Counted from the stretch's first letter, positions 28,013 through 37,104 are shown. The stretch: DNA of 64,000 nucleotides from Kushneria aurantia DSM 21353 (GCF_000382245.1 NZ_KB907864.1:8424-72423), one strand, 5' to 3'. A program made the numbers and translations. The notes: generated by a model not told the origin, from the sequence alone.

Positions 28013-29296
28013 GTGTCGAGAAAACTCTACAGTGCGTTGCTCTATCTGCTGGCGCCGCTGATCTGGCGCCGCGTGCGCCGCGAGCGCATGACCGGCCGGC
28101 CGCGCGGCGAGCGGCTGGGCCATATTGCCGATATGGCCGGCGAACGGGTGCTGTGGCTGCATGCCGCCTCATTGGGCGAGGTGATGACCGCCCGCCCGCT
28201 GATCCGCGCGCTGATCGATGACTATCCCGAGCACCGGGTCGTGATCACGACCATGACCGTCACCGGCGCCGAGCGGGTCAACGCGCTGTTCGGCGATCTG
28301 GTGACCCACTTCTTCATACCGCTCGATTTTCCCGGTGCCACGAGACGCTTTGTGGAACGGCTGGCACCGGAGATTGCCATCATCGTCGAAACCGAGCTGT
28401 GGCCCAATCTGATCCATGCCTGTTCGCTGCAGGGCGTGCCGGTTACGGTAGTCAATGCCCGTATCACCGAGCGCGGTTTCCGGCGCTATCGCCGTTTCGC
28501 CGGCCTGATGGTGCCCGTTATTCGCCAGCTGAGCTGGGTGGGGGCCAAGTCCGGCGAGGATGCTCAGCGTTTTCGGGCGCTGGGCGTGCCGGCGCGACGC
28601 ATCAATGTGACCGGCGCGCTCAAGTTCGATCTGCAGCTCGACGCCCAAAGCGTTGCGGCGGGCAGGCAGCTGCGCGAGGCTTTCGGCGACCGCCCGGTAT
28701 GGGTGGCGGGCTCCACCCACGAGGGCGAGGAGAGTCAGCTGTTGCGTGCACACGCCACGCTGCGTCAGCGCTTCCCCGACGCGCTGCTGGTGCTGGTGCC
28801 GCGCCATCCGCAGCGCTTTGACGAGGTCGACGCCCTGTGTCGCAGGCAGGGCCTGGAGGTGGCAAGGCGCAGCGCCGGCGACACCGTCGGCGCCACTACG
28901 GCGGTTTATCTGGGCGATACACTGGGCGAGCTGATGGCGCTTTACGGCGCCGGCGACATCGCCTTCGTCGGCGGCAGCCTGGTGGATATCGGCGGCCACA
29001 ACCTGCTGGAGCCGGCGGCGCTGGGGCGAGCGGTCATCAGCGGGCCGTCGCTTTCAAGCCTGGGCGACGTACTCGACATGCTCGAAAAGGGCAGAGCGCG
29101 GCTCGAAGCGCGCGATGCCGACGAACTGGGCCGGACGCTGGTGGCACTGATCGGCGACGACGACCGCCGCACCGAGCTGGGCGAGCAGGCGCGGGCGGTG
29201 GTGGCGGCCAATCGCGGCGCGCTGGGCCATACTCGAAGTTACCTGGCGAAGCTGATTCTGGCCCAGGAGCTTGATCGGCCGCTGCCCGAGGAGTGA
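28013..29296 (+). CDS. waaA: 3-deoxy-D-manno-octulosonic acid transferase
   Basis: 427-residue GT30 transferase, anchored in the inner membrane by its N-terminus (LYSALLYLLAPLIW). It has LWLHAASLGEVMTARPLI (about 47-64) with the catalytic glutamate, VETELWPNLIHACSLQGV, and the C-terminal FVGGSLVDIGGHNLLEPAAL (about 322-341). It attaches Kdo to lipid IVA. The GTG start lies 8 bases after the hldE stop. It is the last gene of the plus-strand LPS operon. Confidence 0.95.
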   Translation: MSRKLYSALLYLLAPLIWRRVRRERMTGRPRGERLGHIADMAGERVLWLHAASLGEVMTARPLIRALIDDYPEHRVVITTMTVTGAERVNALFGDLVTHFFIPLDFPGATRRFVERLAPEIAIIVETELWPNLIHACSLQGVPVTVVNARITERGFRRYRRFAGLMVPVIRQLSWVGAKSGEDAQRFRALGVPARRINVTGALKFDLQLDAQSVAAGRQLREAFGDRPVWVAGSTHEGEESQLLRAHATLRQRFPDALLVLVPRHPQRFDEVDALCRRQGLEVARRSAGDTVGATTAVYLGDTLGELMALYGAGDIAFVGGSLVDIGGHNLLEPAALGRAVISGPSLSSLGDVLDMLEKGRARLEARDADELGRTLVALIGDDDRRTELGEQARAVVAANRGALGHTRSYLAKLILAQELDRPLPEE

Positions 29297-29314
29297 CGCC
29301 ACGATGACCGGTCG

Positions 29315-30004
29315 TCAACGGGCTCGGGGCGACAGTCGCTCGACCCTGTTGTCGCCGCCCAGCAGCAGCAGATCGGCACCGCGATGGGCGAAGATGCCGT
29401 TGGTGACCACGCCGGGAATCTGGTTGATGGCGGTTTCCAGCTCGCGCGGGTTGTCGAGCATGCGATCGTGAAGGTCGATCAGCTGGTTGCCGTTGTCGGT
29501 CACCACCCCCTGGCGATAGACCGGGCTGAAGCCCATGCGTACCATCTCCCGCGATACCCAGGAACGGGCCATGGGGATGACCTCGACCGGCAGCGGAAAA
29601 CCGCCCAGCTGTGCGACGTACTTGGAACTGTCGGCGATACAGATAAAGCGCGCCGAGCAGGCGGCGACGATCTTCTCGCGCGTCAGCGCTGCACCGCCGC
29701 CCTTGATCATGGCGAAGTCGTGATCGATCTCGTCGGCACCGTCGATGTAGAGCGGCAGCGTTCCGGCGCTGTTGAGGTCGATGACCTCGATGCCCAATGC
29801 GCGAAGCTGCTGTGCGCTCTCCTCGGAGCTGGCCACCGCGCCGGCGAATTCACCCACGAGCGGTGCCAGTGCGGCAATGAAGCAGTTGACGGTCGAGCCG
29901 CTGCCGACGCCCAGAATGGTACGTCGATCGAGATGCGGGCGAATCTCTTCGATCGCGGCGGCGGCGACCGCTTGCTTGAGCGCTGTCGGGTCCTGAGCTG
30001 TCAT
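29315..30004 (-). CDS. rpiA: Ribose-5-phosphate isomerase A
   Basis: 229-residue RpiA, interconverting ribose 5-phosphate and ribulose 5-phosphate in the pentose phosphate pathway. It shows [14 protein letters not shown] (about 29-42), the catalytic [20 protein letters not shown] (about 90-109), and [17 protein letters not shown]. The ATG at 30004 has CGGAG upstream and starts at the usual position. In-frame codons further upstream run through a parS site and were rejected. It converges on waaA. Confidence 0.96.
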   Translation of the reverse strand: MTAQDPTALKQAVAAAAIEEIRPHLDRRTILGVGSGSTVNCFIAALAPLVGEFAGAVASSEESAQQLRALGIEVIDLNSAGTLPLYIDGADEIDHDFAMIKGGGAALTREKIVAACSARFICIADSSKYVAQLGGFPLPVEVIPMARSWVSREMVRMGFSPVYRQGVVTDNGNQLIDLHDRMLDNPRELETAINQIPGVVTNGIFAHRGADLLLLGGDNRVERLSPRAR

Positions 30005-30155
30005 GATGTCTCCGGGGCTTTGGCTGGCGCGGCGCTCGATAATGGTGATGTTCGCGAGCGGGCGATGAAGCGTATCATGGATGCCTCGACGGGCAGTATC
30101 GCTCGCCGGGGTATTGATCGGGCAACCGCCAGCGCCTTCTCTACTTCGTCGGCAG

Positions 30156-30171
30156 TGTTTCACGTGAAACA
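30156..30171. other. parS: parS site 3
   Basis: Perfect TGTTTCACGTGAAACA between the divergent rpiA and ilvA genes, 54 bases before the ilvA ATG. The position may bring local ParB effects on ilvA transcription, which is inference. The rest of 30005-30224 is ordinary promoter DNA. Confidence 0.9.
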
Positions 30172-30224
30172 TCGGCGACACGACACTCCCTGCCACAGAC
30201 CGGATTATCACTCTGGATACGACA

Positions 30225-31739
30225 ATGCTGGAAGCCTACGCCAAGAGAATTCTCAAGGCCCGCGTCTACGAGGCGGCGGTCGAGACGCCGCTGTCGGCGA
30301 TGCCGCTGCTGTCGCAGCGTTTCGATAACCGCATTCTGCTCAAGCGTGAGGACCTGCAGCCGGTCTACTCCTTCAAGATTCGCGGTGCCTACAACCGCAT
30401 GGCGCAGCTCACCGAAGCGCAGCGCGCCTGCGGTGTGATTACCGCCTCGGCGGGCAACCACGCCCAGGGGGTATCGCTGGCGGCGCAGCGCATGGGTATC
30501 CAGGCCACCATTGTCATGCCGCGTATCACCCCCGAGATCAAGATTGCCGCAGCGCGCGCCCGGGGTGCCCGAGTGGTGCTCAAGGGTGACGCCTTCAGCG
30601 AGGCGTTGACTCACGCCATGGCGCTGATGGAGGCGCACGGCTACAGCTGGATTCCACCCTTCGATGACCCGGACGTGATCGCCGGTCAGGGCACGGTAGC
30701 CATGGAGGTGCTGCGCCAGAACCCCGGGCCGATCGATGCCGTCTTCGTTCCCGTCGGTGGCGGTGGCCTGCTGGCCGGCATGACGGCCTATATCAAGTAT
30801 CTGCGGCCCGAGATTCGGGTCATCGGCGTCGAGCCGGAGGACGCCGCCAGCCTCAAGGCGGCGCTGGAGGCGCGCGACCGGGTCACCCTCGATCAGGTCG
30901 GCCTGTTCGCCGAGGGTGTTGCGGTGGCGCAGATCGGTGAGGCGCCGTTTGAGATTCTGCGCGATCACGTCGATGAGGTAATCACCGTCAACACCGACGA
31001 GATGTGTGCGGCGGTCAAGGATATCTTCGAGGACACCCGCGCGGTGTCGGAGACCTCCGGCGCGCTGTCGCTGGCCGGGCTCAAGAAGTACGCGCAGCGC
31101 CCCGAGGTCAGCGATCGCACCCTGATCGCTGTCAACACCGGCGCCAATCTCAACTTCGACCGCCTGCAGCACATCGCCGAGCGCACGCAGCTGGGCGAGC
31201 AGCGCGAAGCGATCCTGGCCGTGACTATTCCCGAGCGGCCGGGCAGCTTCAAGGCGTTCTGCCGCACCCTCGGCCGTCGCATGGTGACCGAATTCAACTA
31301 TCGCTACGCCGATGACCGCGAGGCGCACATCTTCGTGGGCGTGCAGGTCAATCCGGGTGGCGACGATCGCCACGAACTGGTCGCGCGCCTGGGTCAGCAC
31401 TATGCGGTGGAGGATCTCACCGACAATGAGCTGGCCAAGCTGCATATTCGCCATCTCGGCGGCGGCCGGCCGCAGGCGCCACTCCATGAACGCCTCTACC
31501 GCTTCGAGTTCCCCGAGCGTCCCGGGGCGTTGATGAACTTTCTCAACCAGCTGCCGGAGGGCTGGAACATCTCGCTGTTTCACTACCGTAACCACGGCGC
31601 CGCCTACGGCCGGGTGCTGATCGGCATGCAGGTGCCGGCCTCCGATGGCGCCACGCTCGAGCAGCGCCTCGACGAGATCGGCTACCGCTACTGGCACGAA
31701 ACCGATAATCCCGCTTATCGGCTGTTCGTCTCGGGATAG
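30225..31739 (+). CDS. ilvA: L-threonine ammonia-lyase, biosynthetic
   Basis: 504-residue PLP enzyme that deaminates threonine to 2-oxobutanoate for isoleucine synthesis. The PLP lysine is in [13 protein letters not shown] (about 46-58), [16 protein letters not shown] (about 72-87) follows, and the glycine loop VGGGGLLAG (near 178-186) binds phosphate. Two C-terminal ACT-like regulatory domains (about 325-410 and 420-504: [30 protein letters not shown]) mark the isoleucine-inhibited, biosynthetic form. No leader peptide with repeated isoleucine codons was seen upstream. Confidence 0.96.
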   Translation: MLEAYAKRILKARVYEAAVETPLSAMPLLSQRFDNRILLKREDLQPVYSFKIRGAYNRMAQLTEAQRACGVITASAGNHAQGVSLAAQRMGIQATIVMPRITPEIKIAAARARGARVVLKGDAFSEALTHAMALMEAHGYSWIPPFDDPDVIAGQGTVAMEVLRQNPGPIDAVFVPVGGGGLLAGMTAYIKYLRPEIRVIGVEPEDAASLKAALEARDRVTLDQVGLFAEGVAVAQIGEAPFEILRDHVDEVITVNTDEMCAAVKDIFEDTRAVSETSGALSLAGLKKYAQRPEVSDRTLIAVNTGANLNFDRLQHIAERTQLGEQREAILAVTIPERPGSFKAFCRTLGRRMVTEFNYRYADDREAHIFVGVQVNPGGDDRHELVARLGQHYAVEDLTDNELAKLHIRHLGGGRPQAPLHERLYRFEFPERPGALMNFLNQLPEGWNISLFHYRNHGAAYGRVLIGMQVPASDGATLEQRLDEIGYRYWHETDNPAYRLFVSG

Positions 31740-31843
31740 ATCAGAGGCCGTGGCCTTCACTCCGCGCCAGCGCCTGTAGTTGGAAATGCCTGCACGAGCT
31801 GCGTCTAATCCGCGCATGGGGTCGCTTTTGTGCGTTCAGAATA

Positions 31844-31873
31844 TTGTGCCAGTGGCGGCGGCGCTCCTATGAT
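31844..31873 (+). promoter_or_regulatory. Candidate sigma-70 promoter of the small membrane protein
   Basis: TTGTGC (31844-31849), 18-base spacer, TATGAT (31868-31873), 60 bases before the 31-codon gene. It drives a monocistronic unit that ends at the terminator at 32081. Confidence 0.55.
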
Positions 31874-31933
31874 AATGCCGCCGGCGTCATGGCGCCCGGC
31901 GTGGGGTGAGACAGCGATATTTTCGGAGCGGCA

Positions 31934-32029
31934 ATGAGACGTAAACCCGATCTGGTGACGGCACTGGTGGTTATTGTGGGACTTGGCGTGGTGGTCACCG
32001 GTTATGCCCAGAACGTGATGGGGATGTAG
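31934..32029 (+). CDS. 31-residue single-pass membrane protein
   Basis: Starts MRRKPDLVTALVVIVG, with one hydrophobic helix (about 7-24: LVTALVVIVGLGVVVTGY) preceded by positive charges, so the N-terminus is probably cytoplasmic. The evidence that it is a gene is a strong ribosome site (CGGAG six bases before ATG), its own promoter-like sequence upstream and a strong terminator downstream. It lies alone between ilvA and fau. I do not recognise a named family. Similar very short membrane proteins are often left unannotated. Confidence 0.7.
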   Translation: MRRKPDLVTALVVIVGLGVVVTGYAQNVMGM

Positions 32030-32080
32030 AGGTTTCAAGGGATGAGCGCGGGCGGGTTACGGCCGCGTGGTTACCCGCTG

Positions 32081-32119
32081 AAAAGGAGCGCAACGCGACA
32101 GGCGTTGCGCTCCTTTTTT
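32081..32119. terminator. Bidirectional rho-independent terminator
   Basis: AAAAGGAGCGCAACGC (32081-32096) pairs with GCGTTGCGCTCCTTTT (32102-32117) around a short loop, followed by a T-tract. It ends the small membrane-protein transcript and, on the other strand, fau. Confidence 0.92.
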
Positions 32120-32151
32120 ATCGAACAGTGCTCTATAACCAATCGCTGTCG

Positions 32152-32901
32152 TTAATCGTCAACGCGCAGCACTTCACGGTCGCTGGCGATCAGGTCGAGA
32201 CCGACATCCCAGGGCTGTGCCGGCAGCGCGCTGACCTGCTGGCAGGCGTGTGCCACGCCGATCAGTACGGGGCGAGTGCTGCGGTAACGCTTGAAGGCGA
32301 AGGTGCGGTCATAAAAGCCGCCCCCCATGCCCAACCGATGGCCCTGGCGGTCGAAACCGACCAGCGGCATCAGTACCACATCCAGCATCTCGGGGCGCAC
32401 GCGTCGGTGGCGTGCGGCGCTCTGGCGCAGCGATGGCTCGGCGATCTGAAAACGGTTGAGGGTCATCTGCGTGTCCGCCATCAGGCGTACGAACCACAGG
32501 CGATTCTCGACCAGCGGCCGCAGCACCGGCAGATAGATCTCGGCGCCGCGCTGGTGCAGCCAGTCGATCAGCGGCCGGGGGTCGATCTCGCCGCCCTCGG
32601 GCAGATAGAGCGCCACCCGACGAGCGCGTCGGAGCTCGGCCAGGCGCATCAGCCGGCGGGCAAGCATCAGTGCGGCACGCCGCTGTGCACGGACGTCAAG
32701 CTCGCGGCGACGGCGGCGCAGCTGGCGGCGCAACTGCTGACGTGCATCGACGGCATGCGGGTCGGGTTGCAGCGGCTCGGCTGCGGTGGCGTTCGTGGTG
32801 CTCAGGGGAAAGCGTTGCAGGGGCGGTGTATAGCGGGTAGCGCGTGGGCGTCGGCGACGCAGGCGCGAGTGGCCGGCAGGGAGTGCACAGCGCACGGACA
32901 T
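32152..32901 (-). CDS. fau: 5-formyltetrahydrofolate cyclo-ligase
   Basis: 249 residues. The catalytic part (about 48-249) has RQQLRRQLRRRRRELD at its start, ALYLPEGGEIDPRPLIDWL, and the folate/ATP loop PLVGFDRQGHRLGMGGGFYD near the end. It converts 5-formyl-THF to methenyl-THF. The first 45-50 residues are an Arg-rich extension (RLRRRRPRATRY) absent from typical members. The ATG at 32901 is preceded by GGAG inside the 3' end of the 6S RNA. The gene is cotranscribed with ssrS as in enterobacteria. Confidence 0.92.
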   Translation of the reverse strand: MSVRCALPAGHSRLRRRRPRATRYTPPLQRFPLSTTNATAAEPLQPDPHAVDARQQLRRQLRRRRRELDVRAQRRAALMLARRLMRLAELRRARRVALYLPEGGEIDPRPLIDWLHQRGAEIYLPVLRPLVENRLWFVRLMADTQMTLNRFQIAEPSLRQSAARHRRVRPEMLDVVLMPLVGFDRQGHRLGMGGGFYDRTFAFKRYRSTRPVLIGVAHACQQVSALPAQPWDVGLDLIASDREVLRVDD

Positions 32902-32904
32902 GAA

Positions 32905-33085
32905 AGTTCTCCGGAAGTGCCGCTGTTGTTTGGGCCCTTGAACCTATAGGTTCAAGGCGGGTGGCCGCAAGCGAACCGTCAGGCTTTCCGTCGCGCGGAC
33001 ATGCACACGGGTTCGCTTATCTGGCCCCCTAGGTACTGCGCATAGGCTCGAGGGACTACAACAACTGGCGAACACCCCAGAGAAC
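32905..33085 (-). ncRNA. ssrS: 6S RNA
   Basis: About 181 nt on the minus strand. The 5' end GTTCTCTGGGGTGTTCGCC and 3' end GGCACTTCCGGAGAAC pair as the closing stem, and the diagnostic 3' hairpin CCTTGAACC-TATA-GGTTCAAGG (32936-32957) is present, as in E. coli 6S RNA. Position between zapA and fau is the conserved one. It binds sigma-70 RNA polymerase and represses many promoters in stationary phase. Ends are estimated to a few bases. Confidence 0.93.
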
Positions 33086-33091
33086 GTCATT

Positions 33092-33097
33092 ATTCTA
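33092..33097 (-). promoter_or_regulatory. -10 element of the ssrS promoter
   Basis: TAGAAT on the minus strand, 6 bases before the inferred 5' end of 6S RNA. The -35 region (about 33114-33120) has no good TTGACA match. MITE copy 2 begins only about 40 bases further upstream. Confidence 0.55.
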
Positions 33098-33136
33098 ACA
33101 GAGATATGCCGCTTGCGCGCACCTCCTGACCTTTAA

Positions 33137-33279
33137 GGAAGCGCTGAATAAATCGCCGAACGAGATGAAGGGCAAGGCGCACGGAACGCAGAAAGCGAGA
33201 CATAACATGGGGTTAGGCGAGCTCGCGAGTGCCGCGCAACGTAGCCATTCGCTCGTGCAGGCATTTATGCAGTGGTTCC
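33137..33279. mobile_element. MITE copy 2 (143 bp, flanked by TTAA)
   Basis: 143 bp with terminal inverted repeats (left GGAAGCGCTGAATAAAT, right-end complement GGAACCACTGCATAAAT). TTAA lies at both edges (33133-33136 and 33280-33283), a likely target duplication. The interior matches copy 1 at 10866. No coding capacity. It fills the space between the zapA stop and the ssrS promoter. Confidence 0.85.
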
Positions 33280-33290
33280 TTAACAGCGCT

Positions 33291-33596
33291 TCAGTCACGC
33301 GGCGTGTTGCTGCCCTCCAGCGCCTGCTGCAAACGCTGGTCGAGACGTTCCAGGCGCGACTCGAGTTCGCGACGCCGCAGGGTTTCGCGCAGCAGCTCAT
33401 GGCTGATGTTGAGGCCGGCCATCATGGCGACCTTGTCGACGCTGATGGTCCGCCCGCGGGTCTGAATGCCGTTCATTGCCTTGTCCAGATAGCGCGCCGC
33501 CTGGTGCAGCTCCTCCTCCTCACCGGGGGCGCAGCTGACGACGAACTTCTGACCCATCAGGGTGATTTCAGCGGTCTGACGAGGACCTTGCGACAT
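33291..33596 (-). CDS. zapA: Cell division protein ZapA
   Basis: 101-residue ZapA, which crosslinks FtsZ filaments at the division ring. The N-terminal FtsZ-binding part has AEITLMGQKFVVSCAPGEEEELHQAARYLDKAM (about 9-41), followed by a long coiled coil (about 60-95: LLRETLRRRELESRLERL). Length is normal. It is divergent from ygfB and upstream of 6S RNA, the usual gammaproteobacterial neighbourhood. The stop codon lies only 8 bases from the TTAA edge of a MITE, so its native terminator may have been displaced. Confidence 0.93.
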   Translation of the reverse strand: MSQGPRQTAEITLMGQKFVVSCAPGEEEELHQAARYLDKAMNGIQTRGRTISVDKVAMMAGLNISHELLRETLRRRELESRLERLDQRLQQALEGSNTPRD

Positions 33597-33846
33597 GTGA
33601 TGACTTCCAGGCGGGCCAACGGCCGACCGTTTACGCTAAAATGGTGGGCACTGACAGGGACGCCGACCGCCGTTACGCGCGTAACGGCCCTGGTTCCGGC
33701 ACCCGTTGCCCACTATAGAGAGCCGGTCGGAAGCGGTCAACGCGCCCGCACGCCGGCCGGCGGGGCGGTATACATCCACTTCGAGGGGGCGTCGGGGAGG
33801 GCAATGCATCTCCCGCGAACGACCTCACTTGCATCCGGGAGCCCGC

Positions 33847-34467
33847 ATGGCGAGCGCCGAGTCCCAACCCGATTTTTCCACTATCAGCGATATCTTTCTG
33901 GCGCATGGCAGCCTGCAGTCGCCGGCCTTTCTCGACGGCTATCTGTGTGCCCGGCTGGCGCTGGACGATGTCGATGCCGAGAACTGGCTTTTGCAGGTAT
34001 GCGCCAGTCTGGGCGTCGAGGAGCCCGCCACCCGCGAGGATGGCGAGATGCTGCTGGCGTGGCGCAAGCGCACCCGCGAGCGCCTCGATGCCCAGGAGAT
34101 GAGCTTCGAACCGCTGCTGCCCGATGAGCTTTTTACCCTCGCCGAGCGCGCTCAGTCGCTGGCGCTGTGGTGCCAGGGCTTTCACGAGGTGGTCAGCGAA
34201 ACGGACAGCGATCGACGCGACAACTGGTCGGCCCAGCTGCGCGAAGGGGTAGAGGACATCGAACGCCTGAGCCGCATCGATACCGAACTGGAGGAGGACG
34301 GCGACAATGAGGACGACCTGCTGGCGCTGACCGAGCACGCCCGTATGACGGCGCTGCTGCTCTATATCGAGGAGCATCCCGGCCGACCGGACGTCGAGCA
34401 GCCGCCGGAGGGAACCGCTCAACAGCTGCCGGATAGTCACGACAGCGATGGCAGGGGACCGCACTGA
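33847..34467 (+). CDS. ygfB: UPF0149 family protein (YgfB-like)
   Basis: 206-residue UPF0149/YecA-like helical protein. It has FLAHGSLQSPAFLDGYLCARLAL (about 16-38), LALWCQGFHEVV (about 106-117) with the family's LWCxGF motif, and an acidic C-terminal helix. The ATG at 33847 is preceded by GGGAG. In Pseudomonas aeruginosa YgfB modulates expression of ampDh3/alpA, but that role is not demonstrated for this protein. The gene starts the ygfB-pepP-ubiH-ubiI operon. Confidence 0.92.
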   Translation: MASAESQPDFSTISDIFLAHGSLQSPAFLDGYLCARLALDDVDAENWLLQVCASLGVEEPATREDGEMLLAWRKRTRERLDAQEMSFEPLLPDELFTLAERAQSLALWCQGFHEVVSETDSDRRDNWSAQLREGVEDIERLSRIDTELEEDGDNEDDLLALTEHARMTALLLYIEEHPGRPDVEQPPEGTAQQLPDSHDSDGRGPH

Positions 34468-34516
34468 GCCGTTCCTGCAACCCTGCAAACCCTGTGACAA
34501 GCGATGGGAGTCGTTC

Positions 34517-35863
34517 ATGGAGGAGCTGAGCGCGCCGGCGTCGATCGGCGTCGAGACGTATCGCGCGCGCCGCGACAGGCTGATGCGCAGCCTGCCGGCC
34601 GACAGTGCCGTGCTGATCCCGGCCGGACAGCTGCAGCCGCGCAGCGGCGATGCCGACTATCCCTTCCGCCAGCACAGCGATTTCCACTATCTATGCGGTT
34701 TTCCCGAGCCGCAGGCGTGGCTGGTACTGCTGCCCGGTCGTCAAGCGGGCGCCGCGGTGCTGCTGTGCCGAGGGCGCGACCCGGATGCCGAGACATGGAC
34801 CGGGCGACGGCTCGGCCCGCGCCGGGCGGTGAGCGACTATGGCCTCGACGAGGCGCGGGAGCTCGATGAGTGCGACGCCGCTCTTGATGAGTTGCTTGAC
34901 GGCCGCCGCAGCCTTTACCTGCCGCTCGACGACGAGCGTTCGCGGACGCTGGCGCTGGCAACACGCCGGCGGCTCGTGGCGCGCGAGCGCGACGGCGCGG
35001 TGGCGCCTTCCCGACTGGTCGACGTGACCGAACTGATTCACGACCAGCGGTTGATCAAGTCCGATGCCGAGATCGCGATCATGGCCCACGCCGGCGCGAT
35101 AAGCGCCCGCGCCCATCGGCGGGCGATGGCCGAACTGCGGCCGGGCATGTTCGAGTATCAACTGCAGGCCCACATCGAACACGAGTTTCTGTTGCACGGC
35201 GCGCGCTCGCCGGCCTATGACACCATCGTCGGCGGTGGCGCCAACGCCTGCGTGCTGCACTACTGCGACAACGCGGCGGTGCTGCGCGACGGCGAACTGG
35301 TGCTGATCGACGCCGGCGCCGAGTACGCCCTTTATGCCGGCGATATCACCCGCACCCTGCCGGTCGGGGGGCGCTTTCGCGAGCCCCAGCGCCAACTCTA
35401 CGAGATCGTACTGGGGGCTCAGCAGCGGGCGCTGCGCGCGGTGCGCCCGGGGGTGCGGTTGCGCGACATTCACGATGGTGTCGTGGCCGACCTGAGCGCT
35501 GGCCTGGTGGCGCTGGGGCTGCTCGAAGGGCCGGTCGAACGGGTCATCGCCGAGGGCCACTACAAGCGCTTTTTTCCCCATGGCACCAGCCACTGGCTGG
35601 GGCTCGACGTGCACGACGCCGGCGCCTATCGGGTGGATGGCGAGTCCCGGGCGCTGGCGCCGGGCATGGTGCTGACCGTCGAGCCCGGTCTCTATATTCC
35701 CGACGACCCGGACATTCCCACGCCCTGGCAGGGCATTGGTATCCGCATCGAGGATGACGTGGTGGTCACCGCAGAGGGCAGCAGGGTGCTGACCGCCGAC
35801 GTACCCAAAAGCGTCGCCGAGATCGAGGCACTGATGGCCATCGGCCGGGAGCGGACCCCATGA
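34517..35863 (+). CDS. pepP: Xaa-Pro aminopeptidase P
   Basis: 448-residue M24B metallopeptidase removing N-terminal residues before proline. The N-terminal aminopeptidase-P domain (about 10-140) contains YPFRQHSDFHYLCGFPEP. The catalytic pita-bread domain carries the two-metal ligands: Asp in LIDAGAEYALYAGDITRT, His in FFPHGTSHWLGLDVHD, and Glu in TVEPGLYIP and IGIRIEDD. The ATG at 34517 has GGGAG 6 bases upstream. The stop overlaps the ubiH start (ATGA). The pepP-ubiH-ubiI order is conserved in gammaproteobacteria, though the functional link to quinone synthesis is unclear. Confidence 0.95.
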   Translation: MEELSAPASIGVETYRARRDRLMRSLPADSAVLIPAGQLQPRSGDADYPFRQHSDFHYLCGFPEPQAWLVLLPGRQAGAAVLLCRGRDPDAETWTGRRLGPRRAVSDYGLDEARELDECDAALDELLDGRRSLYLPLDDERSRTLALATRRRLVARERDGAVAPSRLVDVTELIHDQRLIKSDAEIAIMAHAGAISARAHRRAMAELRPGMFEYQLQAHIEHEFLLHGARSPAYDTIVGGGANACVLHYCDNAAVLRDGELVLIDAGAEYALYAGDITRTLPVGGRFREPQRQLYEIVLGAQQRALRAVRPGVRLRDIHDGVVADLSAGLVALGLLEGPVERVIAEGHYKRFFPHGTSHWLGLDVHDAGAYRVDGESRALAPGMVLTVEPGLYIPDDPDIPTPWQGIGIRIEDDVVVTAEGSRVLTADVPKSVAEIEALMAIGRERTP

Positions 35864-37086
35864 GCGAAGCGGCGCAGGTCGATATGGACCGGGTCGATGT
35901 GGCGATCGTCGGGGGCGGTCTGGTAGGCGCCAGCTTCGCTGCGGCACTGGCGCCGCTGATCGCGTCGCATGGGCTGAGGGTGGCGGTGATCGAGGCCAAT
36001 CGCCTCGCTATCGGTGGCGCTCAGCCGAGCTTCGATGAGCGCTCCAGCGCCATCGCGCTGGGCTCGCGCCGCCACTTCGAGACGCTGGGGCTGTGGTCGG
36101 CGCTGGCGCCGCGGGCGGCGGCGATCCGTGACATCGATGTCAGCCAGCGCGGCGCGCTGGGCCGCGCCCGGCTGTCGCATCGCGATGTCGGTACCGAGGC
36201 ACTCGGCCATGTGCTGCCCAACGCCCTGCTGGGCGAGGTGCTGCACCGCCGCCTTGCCGAACTGCCGCTCGACTGGCGCTGCCCGGCGCGGGTCGAGGCC
36301 ATCGCGCCGCAGGCCCGGGGCTATCGCCTGCAGCTCGATGACGGCAGTCGGCTGGAGGCGGATCTGACGGTGTTGGCCGATGGCGGTCGCTCGCCGCTCA
36401 AGCGCCTGCTGGGAATCGAGACTCGGCATCACGACTATCGGCAGCATGCGCTGATCGCCAATGTCGAGACCGCCCGCGACCATCAGGGATGTGCCTTCGA
36501 GCGTTTCACCGCCGATGGCGCGCTGGCGCTGCTGCCGCAGGCCGAGCGGCGCATGGCGCTGGTCTGGAGCCGTGCGCCGCAGCGCCTGGAGGTCGTGCGT
36601 GGTCTCGACGACGACGCCTTCCTCGACGCCCTGCAGCGCGAATTCGGCACGCGCCTGGGGCGCTTTTTGCGCGTCGGCAGTCGCCATGTCTACCCGCTGG
36701 CGCTCTCCCGCGCCCGCGAACAGAGCCGCCCGCATCTGGCGGTGCTGGGCAACGCCGCCCACGCTATCCATCCCGTCGCCGGCCAGGGCTTCAATCTTGC
36801 GCTGCGCGGCGTGATGGATCTCGCCGCCGCCGTCGAGACGGCACTACAGGCCGGTCGCACGCCCGGCGAGGCGGCCACCCTGGCGGACTTCGAGCGCCGC
36901 CGCGGCGACGATCGTGACCTGATTGTGCAGGCCAGCGACGCTCTGGTGCGGCTTTTCGACCTGCGCCTGCCCGGCGCCGCCGGCGCGCGCGGCGCCGCGC
37001 TGGGGCTTTTCAACCTCGCCACGCCGCTCAAACGATCGCTGGTGCGTCGCGCCATGGGACTGGAACGGCGCGCCGGCGTCGACTGA
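35860..37086 (+). CDS. ubiH: 2-octaprenyl-6-methoxyphenol hydroxylase
   Basis: 408-residue FAD monooxygenase, ring C4 hydroxylation in ubiquinone synthesis. GGGLVGASFAAAL (about 18-30) binds FAD, and DERSSAIALGSRRHFETLGLW is the family segment. The usual GD motif reads LGNAAHAIHPVAGQGFNL: Asn replacing Asp is characteristic of UbiH. Coupled with pepP by a four-base overlap, and 18 bases ahead of ubiI, with which it shares the same fold. Confidence 0.94.
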   Translation: MSEAAQVDMDRVDVAIVGGGLVGASFAAALAPLIASHGLRVAVIEANRLAIGGAQPSFDERSSAIALGSRRHFETLGLWSALAPRAAAIRDIDVSQRGALGRARLSHRDVGTEALGHVLPNALLGEVLHRRLAELPLDWRCPARVEAIAPQARGYRLQLDDGSRLEADLTVLADGGRSPLKRLLGIETRHHDYRQHALIANVETARDHQGCAFERFTADGALALLPQAERRMALVWSRAPQRLEVVRGLDDDAFLDALQREFGTRLGRFLRVGSRHVYPLALSRAREQSRPHLAVLGNAAHAIHPVAGQGFNLALRGVMDLAAAVETALQAGRTPGEAATLADFERRRGDDRDLIVQASDALVRLFDLRLPGAAGARGAALGLFNLATPLKRSLVRRAMGLERRAGVD

Positions 37087-37104
37087 TATCGCAAGGAGGG
37101 CTTG

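Noticed and set aside
26454-28172. 572-codon minus-strand open frame
   Set aside because: Antisense to hldE and the start of waaA, both with complete conserved motifs. Arg/His/Gln-rich composition is typical of a shadow frame.
30005-30211. N-terminally extended rpiA start
   Set aside because: The extension reads through the parS palindrome and has no ribosome site. The ATG at 30004 has one and fits the family start.
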